From positions 62,001-126,000 of the forward strand of contig CALSQD010000001.1 in NCBI GenBank assembly GCA_943788405.1: a stretch of DNA of 64,000 bases. Direction: 5' to 3'. Source of the stretch: an uncultured Flavobacteriales bacterium. Its GTDB lineage: Bacteria > Bacteroidota > Bacteroidia > Flavobacteriales > BACL11. Under the pieces are notes generated by a model that was not told the DNA's origin, ran no database searches, and saw only the letters and a list, made by a program, of their open reading frames with translations. The translations under genes and the position numbers were made by a program. Below, piece after piece: positions 17,867 through 27,485 of this stretch (its first letter is position 1; each line of letters starts with the position of its first letter).

Positions 17867-18940
17867 TTATAAATTAATCCTAGCTCCAATAGTATGTGAA
17901 CCTTGGAAAGGATCAGTATGACGGTAAGAATAATCTAAACCGAAAGTTGTACTACTACCCATTGGCAACTCAACTGTAAATCCAGCAGAAGGCCCTCTTA
18001 ATGCAGTAGTTCTTGTTGATGGCGTTCTTATACCCTCTTCATATGTATAACCCGTACGCACCATAAACATTTCATTATAAGCATACTCACAACCTAAACG
18101 GTACTGGTCTTTTTGAAATGCGTTAGAAGTAAAAGTTCCTGCTCCTGTCAACCTATGGTTCATAACATTAATATCATATGACATACCAATATTTAATAAA
18201 GCAGGTAATTCAAACTCTGATGATCTTTGTTCAATAGTCATTTTATATTCATCACTTAAATTCCCTCTAAATGAAAGGCCATCTCCAGTAAATGACATTC
18301 TTGGCCCAACATTTTTTAAGAATATTCCAAACTTTAAATTATCTTTTTCACCAGTTACATATTGAATACCTGCATCCAAAGCTACACCATTTGCACCTGT
18401 ATTAGAAATTTGTTCTGAAATCATTTTTACAGTAACTCCACCATAAATACTATTAGAGAATACCTTAGCATAAGAAATTGCCATATTCATGAATTTAGGA
18501 GAATAAGTACCTATCCCTCCATCAGGTAAATCAACAGTTGTAATTTCCACTTCTCCAAAATCCATACTCATTACGGCAAAACCAAGCACACCTGATTCAC
18601 CAACTTTTTGTGCAAAACCAAATGAACTAATACTACTTACTGAGCTATTAGCATCAAACATTTTATTACCATATTGCAACCATGAAGTTTGAGTAAAAAT
18701 CAATTCAGTTTTTTGAGTAAATGCCAAACCAGCTACATTAGAGTAAATCCCTTCTAATCCTCTAACTCCTGCAATATTTGCACCACCCCATCCTGATGTT
18801 CTTGCCCAAGGGTTGATTAATAATTCAGAAGCTCCCGCTTGTCCTGCTCTTTGCTCATTACCTGCAAAACCTTCTTGAAATGGAAGCGCCATCAAAGCAA
18901 TTATTGTTGTAGCTTTTATCCAGTTATTAATTTGTTTCAT
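17867..18940 (-). CDS. PorV/PorQ-type outer-membrane beta-barrel protein
   Basis: This 357-residue protein has a signal peptide (MKQINNWIKATTIIALMALP..., cleavage expected near residue 26) and the pattern of PorV/PorQ (FadL-like) barrels: AGASELLINPWARTSGWGGANIAG, SNVAGLAF and a final aromatic/basic strand HTIGARINL. PorV shuttles T9SS cargo from the translocon to the surface; several paralogues usually exist. The ATG at 18940 is chosen over an in-frame TTG at 18964 because only it starts a clean signal peptide. It is last in a three-gene set after the 1411-residue exported protein (gap about 34 nt), which suggests a dedicated partner. Confidence 0.82.
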   Translation of the reverse strand: MKQINNWIKATTIIALMALPFQEGFAGNEQRAGQAGASELLINPWARTSGWGGANIAGVRGLEGIYSNVAGLAFTQKTELIFTQTSWLQYGNKMFDANSSVSSISSFGFAQKVGESGVLGFAVMSMDFGEVEITTVDLPDGGIGTYSPKFMNMAISYAKVFSNSIYGGVTVKMISEQISNTGANGVALDAGIQYVTGEKDNLKFGIFLKNVGPRMSFTGDGLSFRGNLSDEYKMTIEQRSSEFELPALLNIGMSYDINVMNHRLTGAGTFTSNAFQKDQYRLGCEYAYNEMFMVRTGYTYEEGIRTPSTRTTALRGPSAGFTVELPMGSSTTFGLDYSYRHTDPFQGSHTIGARINL

Positions 18941-18974
18941 ATCTATACTATTTATTATCGTCAAATTTTATTTT

Positions 18975-21900
18975 TTAGAATGTATCCATATCAATAGGAC
19001 GCAATGCACCAAACCACTTAATCACTTTGTCTTTTTCAACAAATTCTTTAGCATCAGCATCCCAGAACTTCCCTCTTACATGAATAATATATAACCCACT
19101 TGAAATTGGAATTCCATAATTATTTTTCAAGTCCCAATCCACTGAAGTTACATTATCATCTTTCTTTATTTCTCGTACTAAAGTACCACTTACCGTAAAG
19201 ATAGATATAGTTGCTTGCTGTGGTAAATTAGTAATCTTAACTCTATTATCTAACTGATTAGTTTCATAAGAAGAATAACCATAATAAGGGTTAGGAACTA
19301 CATTAATTAATTCCATAGCATCTTTTGCTACACTTAAATCACCTTTCTCAGCAACAATATCGTCAGTACTAAAACGATATATAGGATTAAATGAATTTAA
19401 AGCTGCAGATGGAATAACTCTAGCCTTATCACTTCCAGCAAATGTAGTTGTTGAAGCTATAAAGCTTTCTCCTACTTCATAAGTAACACCATCATGATTT
19501 ACCGATTTTCCACCCCAAGTAGTTCCTGAATTTTGATAAGCAACAATATAAGTTTCACCTAAAACTAGTGTGTCATTCTTATCTAATATTTTATCAGAAG
19601 TAACTGTTTCATATTGCTTATATGGTTTAGTTACTCTTAGCTTAATAGTTGCATCATTTTTTGTATTCCCTAGTTCAGTTCCTAAACTTCTACCTGGAGC
19701 TAATAAAGGAATCCCACACCATGAAACTTTCTGGAAGACTCTCCATTTTCCTACACCACTAACATCATTAAGTAACTTTGCATGAGCCCAAGTTCCTTGA
19801 TCATAATTTGGAGCATCATTAACATCAGCATAATTACCATTTATATAATCTTCAGTTCCTTTTACCCATGAGTTACCATTTACAACATAAATAAAATGTT
19901 TTCCTCCTAACAAGTAATTTCCATTACTAAATTGTTCTCCAATAGGAGCATTCGGATCAAATTGAGGCAAATCCTCTGTAGTAATTGTAGCAGTTGGATT
20001 CCAAATCATATCTGTACCGTTCTCTGAAGTTTGCCAAGAATCTTCTGCAAAAATTATATTCAACCTTTCACCAGTTTCAATATCAATTGCATACCCAGGA
20101 AACCAACCCATACCAATAGTTCCGCTAGCATCTGGCTGTCCATCTTTCCCAACTGAAGGTGATTTTCTTAATCCCATTTTTTCTTGTTGACCAATAGCTA
20201 GCAATTCATTATCCTGTGCTTCAACCACACAACATCTAGTCCACTTTGAAGTATCATTTGTAAATACTATATCAACAGAATTTAGATTAATTAATTTGGA
20301 CTGATTAGTAATTGAGCTACTATGCCCAGGTCCATCATTAAAATAAGAAGCAAAGCGATAAGGAGCCCAAGTACCTCCAGTAGCTTCTACATCAAAAAAG
20401 TTGAAACTCACATTATTGGTTTGCATTACAGCTCCTTCAAAAACACCATTAGGGTCATCAGCAAGATTATAATCACTAAAAGATGAAACATCATCATTAG
20501 TATAAGAACCTGATCTAATCCAGTTTAACCCCCATCCCCATGAAGAACCATCATCATCTCTATCCGCTAAACCTGTTAACCAACTGTCATTTACATTTTC
20601 AAATTCAATAGAACTAGAAATAAAACCATTATCATCTATATTAGTAGGGTCATCACCAGGGTTACTTGCTTGTTTTACTTTTACATTTAAACCTAATTGA
20701 GAGACATAAATTTCTGTACCTACAATAATGTCTTGATTGGCTGAGGCTTTAACAAAACCAGTTTCTTCATCAGTTAAAGTCCATTTCCCATAAGAAGTAA
20801 TTAAACCTGCATTTGTAAGTGTTGGCTCTTGTAGTTTCAGAATAAATGTTCCTTTAGAAATTTTCACAGGATCAACAACTGAAATATCAATTGGCCCTTG
20901 CCCAGCTTCATATGTTAAATCCATTGCTCTATGGTCAGGGCTTTCAAGAATAGCACTAATAGTTGTTGGAGTAAGCTCCATTGCATTTCCACCATTTCCT
21001 GTTCCTTCTAACCTTGTCAATTCTACACCATCACCATAGTTTGCGCCAAGAGTAGTTCCTCCAGCATCAGGCTCAGTAAAATGAGGAATTCCTGTATAAG
21101 TTTTAATATTTCTTCTACCTGAAATATAAGGCTGATTTCTTCCATCATAATCAGGATTACTGACATCATAAGGACTTGAATTTTCTTCTGCCCTATTATA
21201 TCCATAAGACAATGACATAAAATAATAAGTCTTATGATTTACTAAACGAGTATTTCCTAATGCGAACTTATCATCCTTAATTTGGAAAGAATACTGAACC
21301 CCTTCATCAACTGAACCAATAACCCCAGAGCTTAGTACTGAAGCAACTTCTTCAATAGGAGTATACACTCCTAAAATAGGATCTAAATATTGATTTACAA
21401 TTCCAGTTACTGTATCGTTTACATCACTTCTAAATATTAATCTTGCTTTATCAGAATCATCTAAATCCGTTACAGAAACAGTAGCGTTTTTTAACTGATA
21501 AACTAAATATCCTTGGAATTCATAATTAGGTGAATTGGCTAAATTAACAGGTTTTGTTATGTAAGGGTCTTTTTCAGAATAAGATTCATTTTGATTATTA
21601 GAAGTAGCACCATTGGATAATGTGAAAATTAATTCTTTATCTAATTCTCTAATTGTTAAATCTGGAGCATCAGGCCCATTAAGAATATTAAAGTTATTAT
21701 CAAATAAGGCTTGTGCCTCTCTATCATAAATTTTTAATAATTGTACTGAAGCTGTTTGCCCTCCTGATTTTGCACGAGCCCAAACTACACCAGTTGTAAT
21801 TTCATTTACAGCACCAGGCAATAAAGTAAATGGTCCTGCTGATTGCAAGAACCTTCTATCTGCAGGCTGATTTCCAGCTGTTACTTCAGTCCATTCTTGT

Positions 21901-23210
21901 CCTGGAAAATCAGAATCAGAAGTACCAGGGAACATAAAGTTACATTCATCAGTAGTTGAACCTGCCCCATTTCCATGTCCATCACCTCCAAATGTCATAG
22001 GCACATTATCTCTCCAAATACCTCTTAAGTAATTATAAATATCAGTTCCTCCATTAGGGTTTCCTTGCATAGTACCATCATTATTATAATATACAAATTT
22101 AGACATAATGATTTGTTCACCTAATTCATCAGTTACTCCATCTCTATCATTATCAATTCCATCATTAGGATCAGCTAATGGTCCTTGAAAGAAATCAACA
22201 CCAATAGCTGGAGGATTAAAACCATAACCAGCAGCACCTTCATCTTCAGCATCACCATTATAACAAATACCTAAACCAAGATTTACATCACATCCAACAT
22301 AATCATCTAAATAGAATCCTAAATCAGCATCTACCCATTGTCCAAAATAAGTGTCATTTAAAGGTAAAGTAGAACGGTTAATTACTTTATAGTTGTAAAA
22401 AGTCATATCATTTACTTCATTATCAGCAGCAAAACCAAAGGCTTGCGCATGAATTTCTAAACCTAAAGCTTCAGCATCAGTTTCAGTATGAATATTTCCT
22501 TTATCATTAAACACCCACCATAAAGTTTGATCACCAAACAATCTGGCATTATCATTAGTTCCAGTAATATTATAATCAGGATAATCACCACTATAAGGCT
22601 CATAAATTCCATTTCCGTTTACATCATGAAAGGGTGCTAAAAATTCATCTTGTCCAAGTGACTGATCACCATGAGCAGGCCATTCCAAAATAATTTCAGG
22701 AATTACATAAGTTGGGTCTGTATCAAAACGAGCTACATACTCTTCAACAACCGAACGATCAATTTTAAAATGATCATCCCATTTAGTACACTCTTCAGCT
22801 GATATTGTAGCATTATCAACATTCAAAGGTCCTGGCCAGAAATCATTACCTGACTGACGGTAAGTCATAGCCGCAACTTTTAATTGTCCACCATCATCTA
22901 CACCACCAATCCAAAGTGAACCAGCAAACATTGAATGTTTGTTTCCTCCTTTAGGAATTTCATATTGGGCATCAGATAAGTTCCACCACATATCACCCCC
23001 ACCCATAATAGTAGTCCTTACATTATTCACATCTAAATCAGTTTGTGATGTTGAAGGGTTACATCCAGCAGCAATCTTAGTATTTACTCCAGAAGTTAAT
23101 CCAGGACTAATATTTTCTTTTGCCATAGCCACTCCTGTAAAAAGGGCTAAAGAAAGAATTGCAATTTGTTTTATTTTATTATTCATAAATGCTCTGTTTT
23201 TCAGTCTCAT
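18975..23210 (-). CDS. Very large exported protein with T9SS type A-like C-terminal domain
   Basis: This 1411-residue protein starts with a signal peptide (best from the second Met, at 23186: MNNKIKQIAILSLALFTGVAMA). The N-terminal third has Asp/Asn-rich, Ca2+-binding-like stretches, for example FHDVNGNGIYEP and DNDRDGVTDELGE. The C-terminus (from about residue 1300) reads INVVPNPYYGYS, ISIFTVSGTLVREI and SGLYIIHV, the FlgD/T9SS type A sorting pattern. It is probably a surface-anchored or secreted structural protein. It is sandwiched between a TonB receptor (13 nt upstream) and a PorV-like barrel. No enzyme motif was recognised. Confidence 0.8.
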   Translation of the reverse strand: MRLKNRAFMNNKIKQIAILSLALFTGVAMAKENISPGLTSGVNTKIAAGCNPSTSQTDLDVNNVRTTIMGGGDMWWNLSDAQYEIPKGGNKHSMFAGSLWIGGVDDGGQLKVAAMTYRQSGNDFWPGPLNVDNATISAEECTKWDDHFKIDRSVVEEYVARFDTDPTYVIPEIILEWPAHGDQSLGQDEFLAPFHDVNGNGIYEPYSGDYPDYNITGTNDNARLFGDQTLWWVFNDKGNIHTETDAEALGLEIHAQAFGFAADNEVNDMTFYNYKVINRSTLPLNDTYFGQWVDADLGFYLDDYVGCDVNLGLGICYNGDAEDEGAAGYGFNPPAIGVDFFQGPLADPNDGIDNDRDGVTDELGEQIIMSKFVYYNNDGTMQGNPNGGTDIYNYLRGIWRDNVPMTFGGDGHGNGAGSTTDECNFMFPGTSDSDFPGQEWTEVTAGNQPADRRFLQSAGPFTLLPGAVNEITTGVVWARAKSGGQTASVQLLKIYDREAQALFDNNFNILNGPDAPDLTIRELDKELIFTLSNGATSNNQNESYSEKDPYITKPVNLANSPNYEFQGYLVYQLKNATVSVTDLDDSDKARLIFRSDVNDTVTGIVNQYLDPILGVYTPIEEVASVLSSGVIGSVDEGVQYSFQIKDDKFALGNTRLVNHKTYYFMSLSYGYNRAEENSSPYDVSNPDYDGRNQPYISGRRNIKTYTGIPHFTEPDAGGTTLGANYGDGVELTRLEGTGNGGNAMELTPTTISAILESPDHRAMDLTYEAGQGPIDISVVDPVKISKGTFILKLQEPTLTNAGLITSYGKWTLTDEETGFVKASANQDIIVGTEIYVSQLGLNVKVKQASNPGDDPTNIDDNGFISSSIEFENVNDSWLTGLADRDDDGSSWGWGLNWIRSGSYTNDDVSSFSDYNLADDPNGVFEGAVMQTNNVSFNFFDVEATGGTWAPYRFASYFNDGPGHSSSITNQSKLINLNSVDIVFTNDTSKWTRCCVVEAQDNELLAIGQQEKMGLRKSPSVGKDGQPDASGTIGMGWFPGYAIDIETGERLNIIFAEDSWQTSENGTDMIWNPTATITTEDLPQFDPNAPIGEQFSNGNYLLGGKHFIYVVNGNSWVKGTEDYINGNYADVNDAPNYDQGTWAHAKLLNDVSGVGKWRVFQKVSWCGIPLLAPGRSLGTELGNTKNDATIKLRVTKPYKQYETVTSDKILDKNDTLVLGETYIVAYQNSGTTWGGKSVNHDGVTYEVGESFIASTTTFAGSDKARVIPSAALNSFNPIYRFSTDDIVAEKGDLSVAKDAMELINVVPNPYYGYSSYETNQLDNRVKITNLPQQATISIFTVSGTLVREIKKDDNVTSVDWDLKNNYGIPISSGLYIIHVRGKFWDADAKEFVEKDKVIKWFGALRPIDMDTF

Positions 23211-23223
23211 TTTGTTTATCTAA

Positions 23224-26200
23224 TTAAAATTGTAAGCTTATTCCTGCTCTCCACATTCTTGGTAAGCTATAATGTGAAGGATTATTAACTGCTAAAGAAT
23301 ATAAATACCTAAAGGCATCTGCATCATTTTTTGCATCAATAGCATTTTGTGCTGCTGATGAAGTTAAATAACCATCATCCTCAGGGTTACCTGTTGCACG
23401 ATATACACTAATAATATTTTTTACATCCAATAAATTTTGTACCTGCACATACACATTTAAATGCGAGCTCTTTTTATCACTCCATTTAAGTTCAAATTCT
23501 TTGTTAATTTTCGCATTCATACGGAATTGCCAAGGTAAACGAGATCCGTTAAGGCTTCCTTCCAAAGTAGAACGATCATTAATCCCTGAAGCAGCTTCTT
23601 GTGTGATATTAGATTGACGAGAGTAAGGAGTTCCTGAACCTGCTGATAACATAATATTTGCACCTGCATTCTGGAATACTTTTGCACCAAACCAAACTGG
23701 CCCATCATAATCTTTACCATTTCCGTACCTATAGTCAACAGAAGCAGAAATAGCATGTCTCTGATCATAAGCTAAAGGAATTAAAGTACGCAAATTAGGC
23801 TGACCCGTATTTACTAAACTAGCTCCTGAGGTAGCAGAAGAACCTGTTCCATCAGCAAATTGTAAAGTATAGTTAGCTGTGAGCTGTACATTATTTGTTC
23901 TTCTTAAGTCATAATTAACAGACATTCCTTTTACAGTAGAAAAATCAATATTTCCATAAGTATAATACTGTGCAGGATAAGCTGCTAAAGTATTTGTTAC
24001 CTGTATCATATCTCTTAATTCTTTATAGAATGCTGAGATTTTTAAAGCTGATTTTAATGATAATGTTTTCGCAAAACCTAATTCATAATCTACATTTTTC
24101 TCTGGTTTTAAGTCAGGATTATTTAAAGTAGCACCTACTCTATCTGCCATAAATAAATAATCAACTGGCTCCAATCTATTACCTGTTGGAGGTCTTTGTG
24201 TCAACACATCATAATGTGCGAAAAATTGAGCTTCATCAGAAATAGGGAAAGAGAATGCAATCCTAGGCATAAATACCGTTTCAGGAGTATAATCTTCAAA
24301 TGCATCCATTTTTACATTACCATTTTTAGCATCTTCAGGGTTTGTTAAGTAAGGAGCAATTTTACCTCCAGCTGCTTCAGCTAACAAAGTTGGGTCAGAA
24401 ATTTGTAACCCTTCTTCATTGTACCAAACATCACCATTACGATAACCAACAATAGCTGATGGATTTTCAACATCATCAACATATACTATATAATCATCAC
24501 CAATTGTTGACGGAATATTTGAATTATTTATTAAATCTAAATCAGTTCCAGCAGTATGCGCACTATATAATAGGAACTTATCTTTTAATACTTTCTGATT
24601 TGCATCAAAACGATCAACTCTTAAACCAACATTAAAAATTAAATCCTCAATTGCAAATTTATCTTGAATATATCCTGCCTGATAAATTGGATTATAAGGA
24701 GCAATATTTCTTGTAAAGTTTCCTTTCTCATCTTGATGAGTAAAGAAATCATTTAATGTATTATGTGCAGTATTTTTATTTCCATAAATATCATATCCAT
24801 AATAATACACTAATGATGAACCATTATTTAATAACTCATCCTGACTAAACATATCCAAGCTAAAATTATCAGGAGAATAAGAATCAATGTCAATATATTC
24901 TAATTGCCCTTTCCCAAGTGCTGCTCTAAAGTTTTTATCAAATTCTGACTGCTCCTCAGCAATAAATAAACGATCATAATTTACTGTATCTTGATAAATT
25001 CCATTTTCATCAAATACCGGGTAAGGATTTGACAAATCTCTTTCCAAAATATGCTTATTTGCTTGCTGACGCATTAATCCCCACAAATCCATTGGAGAAG
25101 TTCCCCAGTAATAATCTTTTCTTTGTTCAAATTCAAACCCAAAAGAAAATTCGTGTGATTTGATATCAGCAGAACCTGATGCCTTAAAAGTAGTTTGTGT
25201 ATTTTCCTGCTTAGCAGAGCCATTATACATAGAACCATGATTTCCAAATAAAGAATATACGCTTGAAGGCAATTGGCCATTCAGCAAACCTTTACCTTGT
25301 AAATCAGCTGCAGTTCTTAACTGACCATCTGCTCCATAACCACCAATATAAGATGTCATGCTATAGTCTTCAAACATACTTATATAAGCATTAGTATAGT
25401 TTTCTAATGATGTATTTACACCACCTGGAGTAAATTCAAATAAAGTATCAGCCCAACCATTTAAAACCCTACCAGCGTAAATAGTTCCTGTAACACTATC
25501 CACAGCAAAACCATTAGTATAAATAGGTGCTTTACTTGTTTCAAATTTCCCTACATAACCATAGTTGAATAAATTATCTTTATGAGTTGCATCAACATAA
25601 GTGTATTTATTATTGGTATAATTTCCTTGAATAGTAAAAAAGGCATTCTTTACAGTAGCGCTTGATTCCTCATCATTATCTTCTTCAGAACCAAATTTTT
25701 GCGTTAGCTTACCTGAAATACGATAAGTATGCTGACTTGATTGGCGGTTGTTGTCCCAAGAGAACATTGAACGCCAAGAAGAGAAGTCTCTACTTTCACG
25801 AGCATAATAAGTACCTCCTAAAGAAAGGAAAGTGTTTTTACCTGGCTTAATATCTATTTTTCCTGAAAGACTAAATCTTTTTTCGTTTGTATTTACTTTT
25901 GCCTGTACATTTTCAAAATCATCAGCAGTTAAAAATTCTGATCTACTTAATAATCCAGCAGAAGCATTAGGTGCAATTTTAAATGGATTCGCTTGCAAAT
26001 CAGCCAAAACATCATCTTTTACTTTCCACATTCCAATTGCAGAAGGGTCAGTATCATCAACACTTCTAAACTCTCCTGAAAGGAAATAACCCATAATTGA
26101 AGAACCTTTTGTTCCGTCAGTATTTCTCTTTTTCAAGATAGGACCAGAAAGAACAAACCCTAATAAATTATAATTATACTTATCAAACAATGAAGAAGAC

Positions 26201-26904
26201 TCAAACTCTAATCCTCCAAACGTTTTACTAGAAGGACCTTTAGTTGTAATCGAAATAATTCCCCCAGTAGCATCTCCATACTGTGCAGGAACACCACCAG
26301 TAATTACCGTAATTTGCTCAATACCAGAAGTTGGAACACCCATACTTCCTCTTACTTTAATTCCATCAACATAGTATTCAGTTGCATCAGAACGCGAACC
26401 TCTAACATTCACTGCATCCCCTTCATCTTTCTGATAAATACCTGCAGTAGCTGCAGCCATAGAGTTGATGTTTTTTGTTGGCATAGCAATAATTTCTTCA
26501 GCTGTTTTTGTTTCACCCGAAAGATTATCTTGATCCAAAAGCGGTTTTTTATACGCAATAACTTTCACCTCTCCAATTGCGATACCTTCTTGTAATTTTA
26601 CATCCTGGAATGTAATCTTATTAGCAGAAACAACTACTCCTGTCACCTCAACAGTACCATACCCAACAAAAGTTGCTTTTATTGTATAATTCCCAGGTTC
26701 AACAGGTTTAATAGTATAATTTCCATCAAAATCGGTAGTAGTACCTCCTGATTGATTTCCATTCTTTTCAATGATTATATTTGCAAAAGGAATTGGATCC
26801 CCACTCATTGCATCTGTAATTACCCCTTTCAAGGTTCCTGTTTGCGCCATAGCAAGTGATGATGTAAATACTAAAGCTGCTATTAAATAAATTTTTCTCA
26901 ACAT
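23224..26904 (-). CDS. Large TonB-dependent receptor with carboxypeptidase-like regulatory domain
   Basis: This 1226-residue outer-membrane receptor has a signal peptide (residues 1-20), a carboxypeptidase-regulatory-like beta-sandwich (about 22-115, GVITDAMSGDPIPFANIIIE and FDGNYTI), a plug domain (about 130-220, VNVRGSRSDATEYYVDGIKVRG) and a long barrel ending in AGISLQF with a C-terminal Phe. No SusD-like partner follows; instead it is co-directional with the 1411-residue exported protein (13 nt) and a PorV-like barrel. It may therefore act with surface-protein assembly or a ligand bound by that protein. The ligand is unknown. Confidence 0.9.
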   Translation of the reverse strand: MLRKIYLIAALVFTSSLAMAQTGTLKGVITDAMSGDPIPFANIIIEKNGNQSGGTTTDFDGNYTIKPVEPGNYTIKATFVGYGTVEVTGVVVSANKITFQDVKLQEGIAIGEVKVIAYKKPLLDQDNLSGETKTAEEIIAMPTKNINSMAAATAGIYQKDEGDAVNVRGSRSDATEYYVDGIKVRGSMGVPTSGIEQITVITGGVPAQYGDATGGIISITTKGPSSKTFGGLEFESSSLFDKYNYNLLGFVLSGPILKKRNTDGTKGSSIMGYFLSGEFRSVDDTDPSAIGMWKVKDDVLADLQANPFKIAPNASAGLLSRSEFLTADDFENVQAKVNTNEKRFSLSGKIDIKPGKNTFLSLGGTYYARESRDFSSWRSMFSWDNNRQSSQHTYRISGKLTQKFGSEEDNDEESSATVKNAFFTIQGNYTNNKYTYVDATHKDNLFNYGYVGKFETSKAPIYTNGFAVDSVTGTIYAGRVLNGWADTLFEFTPGGVNTSLENYTNAYISMFEDYSMTSYIGGYGADGQLRTAADLQGKGLLNGQLPSSVYSLFGNHGSMYNGSAKQENTQTTFKASGSADIKSHEFSFGFEFEQRKDYYWGTSPMDLWGLMRQQANKHILERDLSNPYPVFDENGIYQDTVNYDRLFIAEEQSEFDKNFRAALGKGQLEYIDIDSYSPDNFSLDMFSQDELLNNGSSLVYYYGYDIYGNKNTAHNTLNDFFTHQDEKGNFTRNIAPYNPIYQAGYIQDKFAIEDLIFNVGLRVDRFDANQKVLKDKFLLYSAHTAGTDLDLINNSNIPSTIGDDYIVYVDDVENPSAIVGYRNGDVWYNEEGLQISDPTLLAEAAGGKIAPYLTNPEDAKNGNVKMDAFEDYTPETVFMPRIAFSFPISDEAQFFAHYDVLTQRPPTGNRLEPVDYLFMADRVGATLNNPDLKPEKNVDYELGFAKTLSLKSALKISAFYKELRDMIQVTNTLAAYPAQYYTYGNIDFSTVKGMSVNYDLRRTNNVQLTANYTLQFADGTGSSATSGASLVNTGQPNLRTLIPLAYDQRHAISASVDYRYGNGKDYDGPVWFGAKVFQNAGANIMLSAGSGTPYSRQSNITQEAASGINDRSTLEGSLNGSRLPWQFRMNAKINKEFELKWSDKKSSHLNVYVQVQNLLDVKNIISVYRATGNPEDDGYLTSSAAQNAIDAKNDADAFRYLYSLAVNNPSHYSLPRMWRAGISLQF

Positions 26905-26935
26905 GGTATAATGTTTCGTTTAAATATAAATTCTG

Positions 26936-26956
26936 TTTTTAAAGGCCGTAAAGATA
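26936..26956 (-). promoter_or_regulatory. Promoter of the TonB receptor/PorV set
   Basis: The minus strand reads TATCTTTA at 26956-26949 followed by CGGCCTTTAAAAAC, close to the extended promoter motif seen at tig, hppA, sahH and tRNA-Leu. The leader would be about 40 nt. Confidence 0.45.
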
Positions 26957-27016
26957 GCAAATAATTTAACACCTTACTTTAAGATAATTCCATTTCTTTT
27001 TCATAAAATTGCAAGT

Positions 27017-27433
27017 ATGAAAACAATAGTTTATCTTCTTAGCATCAGCCTATTAATTGCAAGTTGCAACTCTAAAGATGACTATATTAAAGATGTTTAT
27101 GTAAATATTTATGTTGATTTGAGTTTGCCAGAATATAGCGATTTACAAATTTCTGGAAGCTCTATTTTTATTGAAGGAGGAGTTGAAGGAATCATAATTT
27201 ACCATGGGGTAGGAAATGACTACAAGGTATATGATAGGAATTGCAGCTATGAACCTTCACTCGCTTGCTCGTACATTGACTCAGTAGATGCTGGAATAGC
27301 CTATTGCAATTGCTGCAGCTCAGCTTTTGACATAGGGAATAATGCAAGTGTTTTGAACTCACCAGCACTCCTTCCCTTAAAAATGTATAATTGGAGCTTA
27401 AACGGAAGTCAAATGAGAATTTATAATCATTAA
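27017..27433 (+). CDS. Cys-rich Rieske-like lipoprotein
   Basis: This 138-residue protein has a lipoprotein signal peptide (lipobox IASC, Cys 17). Its C-terminal half resembles a Rieske fold: DRNCSYEPSLACSY in the place of box I, and YCNCCSSAF followed by SPALLPLKMYNWSL in the place of box II and the Pro loop. The His ligands of a true Rieske site are replaced (C-S-Y and C-N-C-C), leaving Cys 76, 84, 97, 99 and 100. It may bind another metal centre or form disulfides; this is inference. A frameshifted paralogue is at 54144-54738. A possible -7 element TAAAATTG ends 5 nt before the ATG. Confidence 0.65.
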   Translation: MKTIVYLLSISLLIASCNSKDDYIKDVYVNIYVDLSLPEYSDLQISGSSIFIEGGVEGIIIYHGVGNDYKVYDRNCSYEPSLACSYIDSVDAGIAYCNCCSSAFDIGNNASVLNSPALLPLKMYNWSLNGSQMRIYNH

Positions 27434-27436
27434 AAA

Positions 27437-27461
27437 AAGCCCGATTTCTCGGGCTTTTCAT
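27437..27461. terminator. Bidirectional terminator
   Basis: Stem AAGCCCGA/TCGGGCTT (27437-27444 with 27449-27456, loop TTTC) is flanked by A residues on one side and T residues on the other. It lies between the convergent Rieske-like gene and sahH. Confidence 0.85.
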
Positions 27462-27485
27462 TTAACATATCATATCTAAATTAAA

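Noticed and set aside
22939-23223. 94-codon plus-strand frame opposite the large exported protein
   Set aside because: It is a reverse-strand shadow of a long conserved coding region, without promoter signals.
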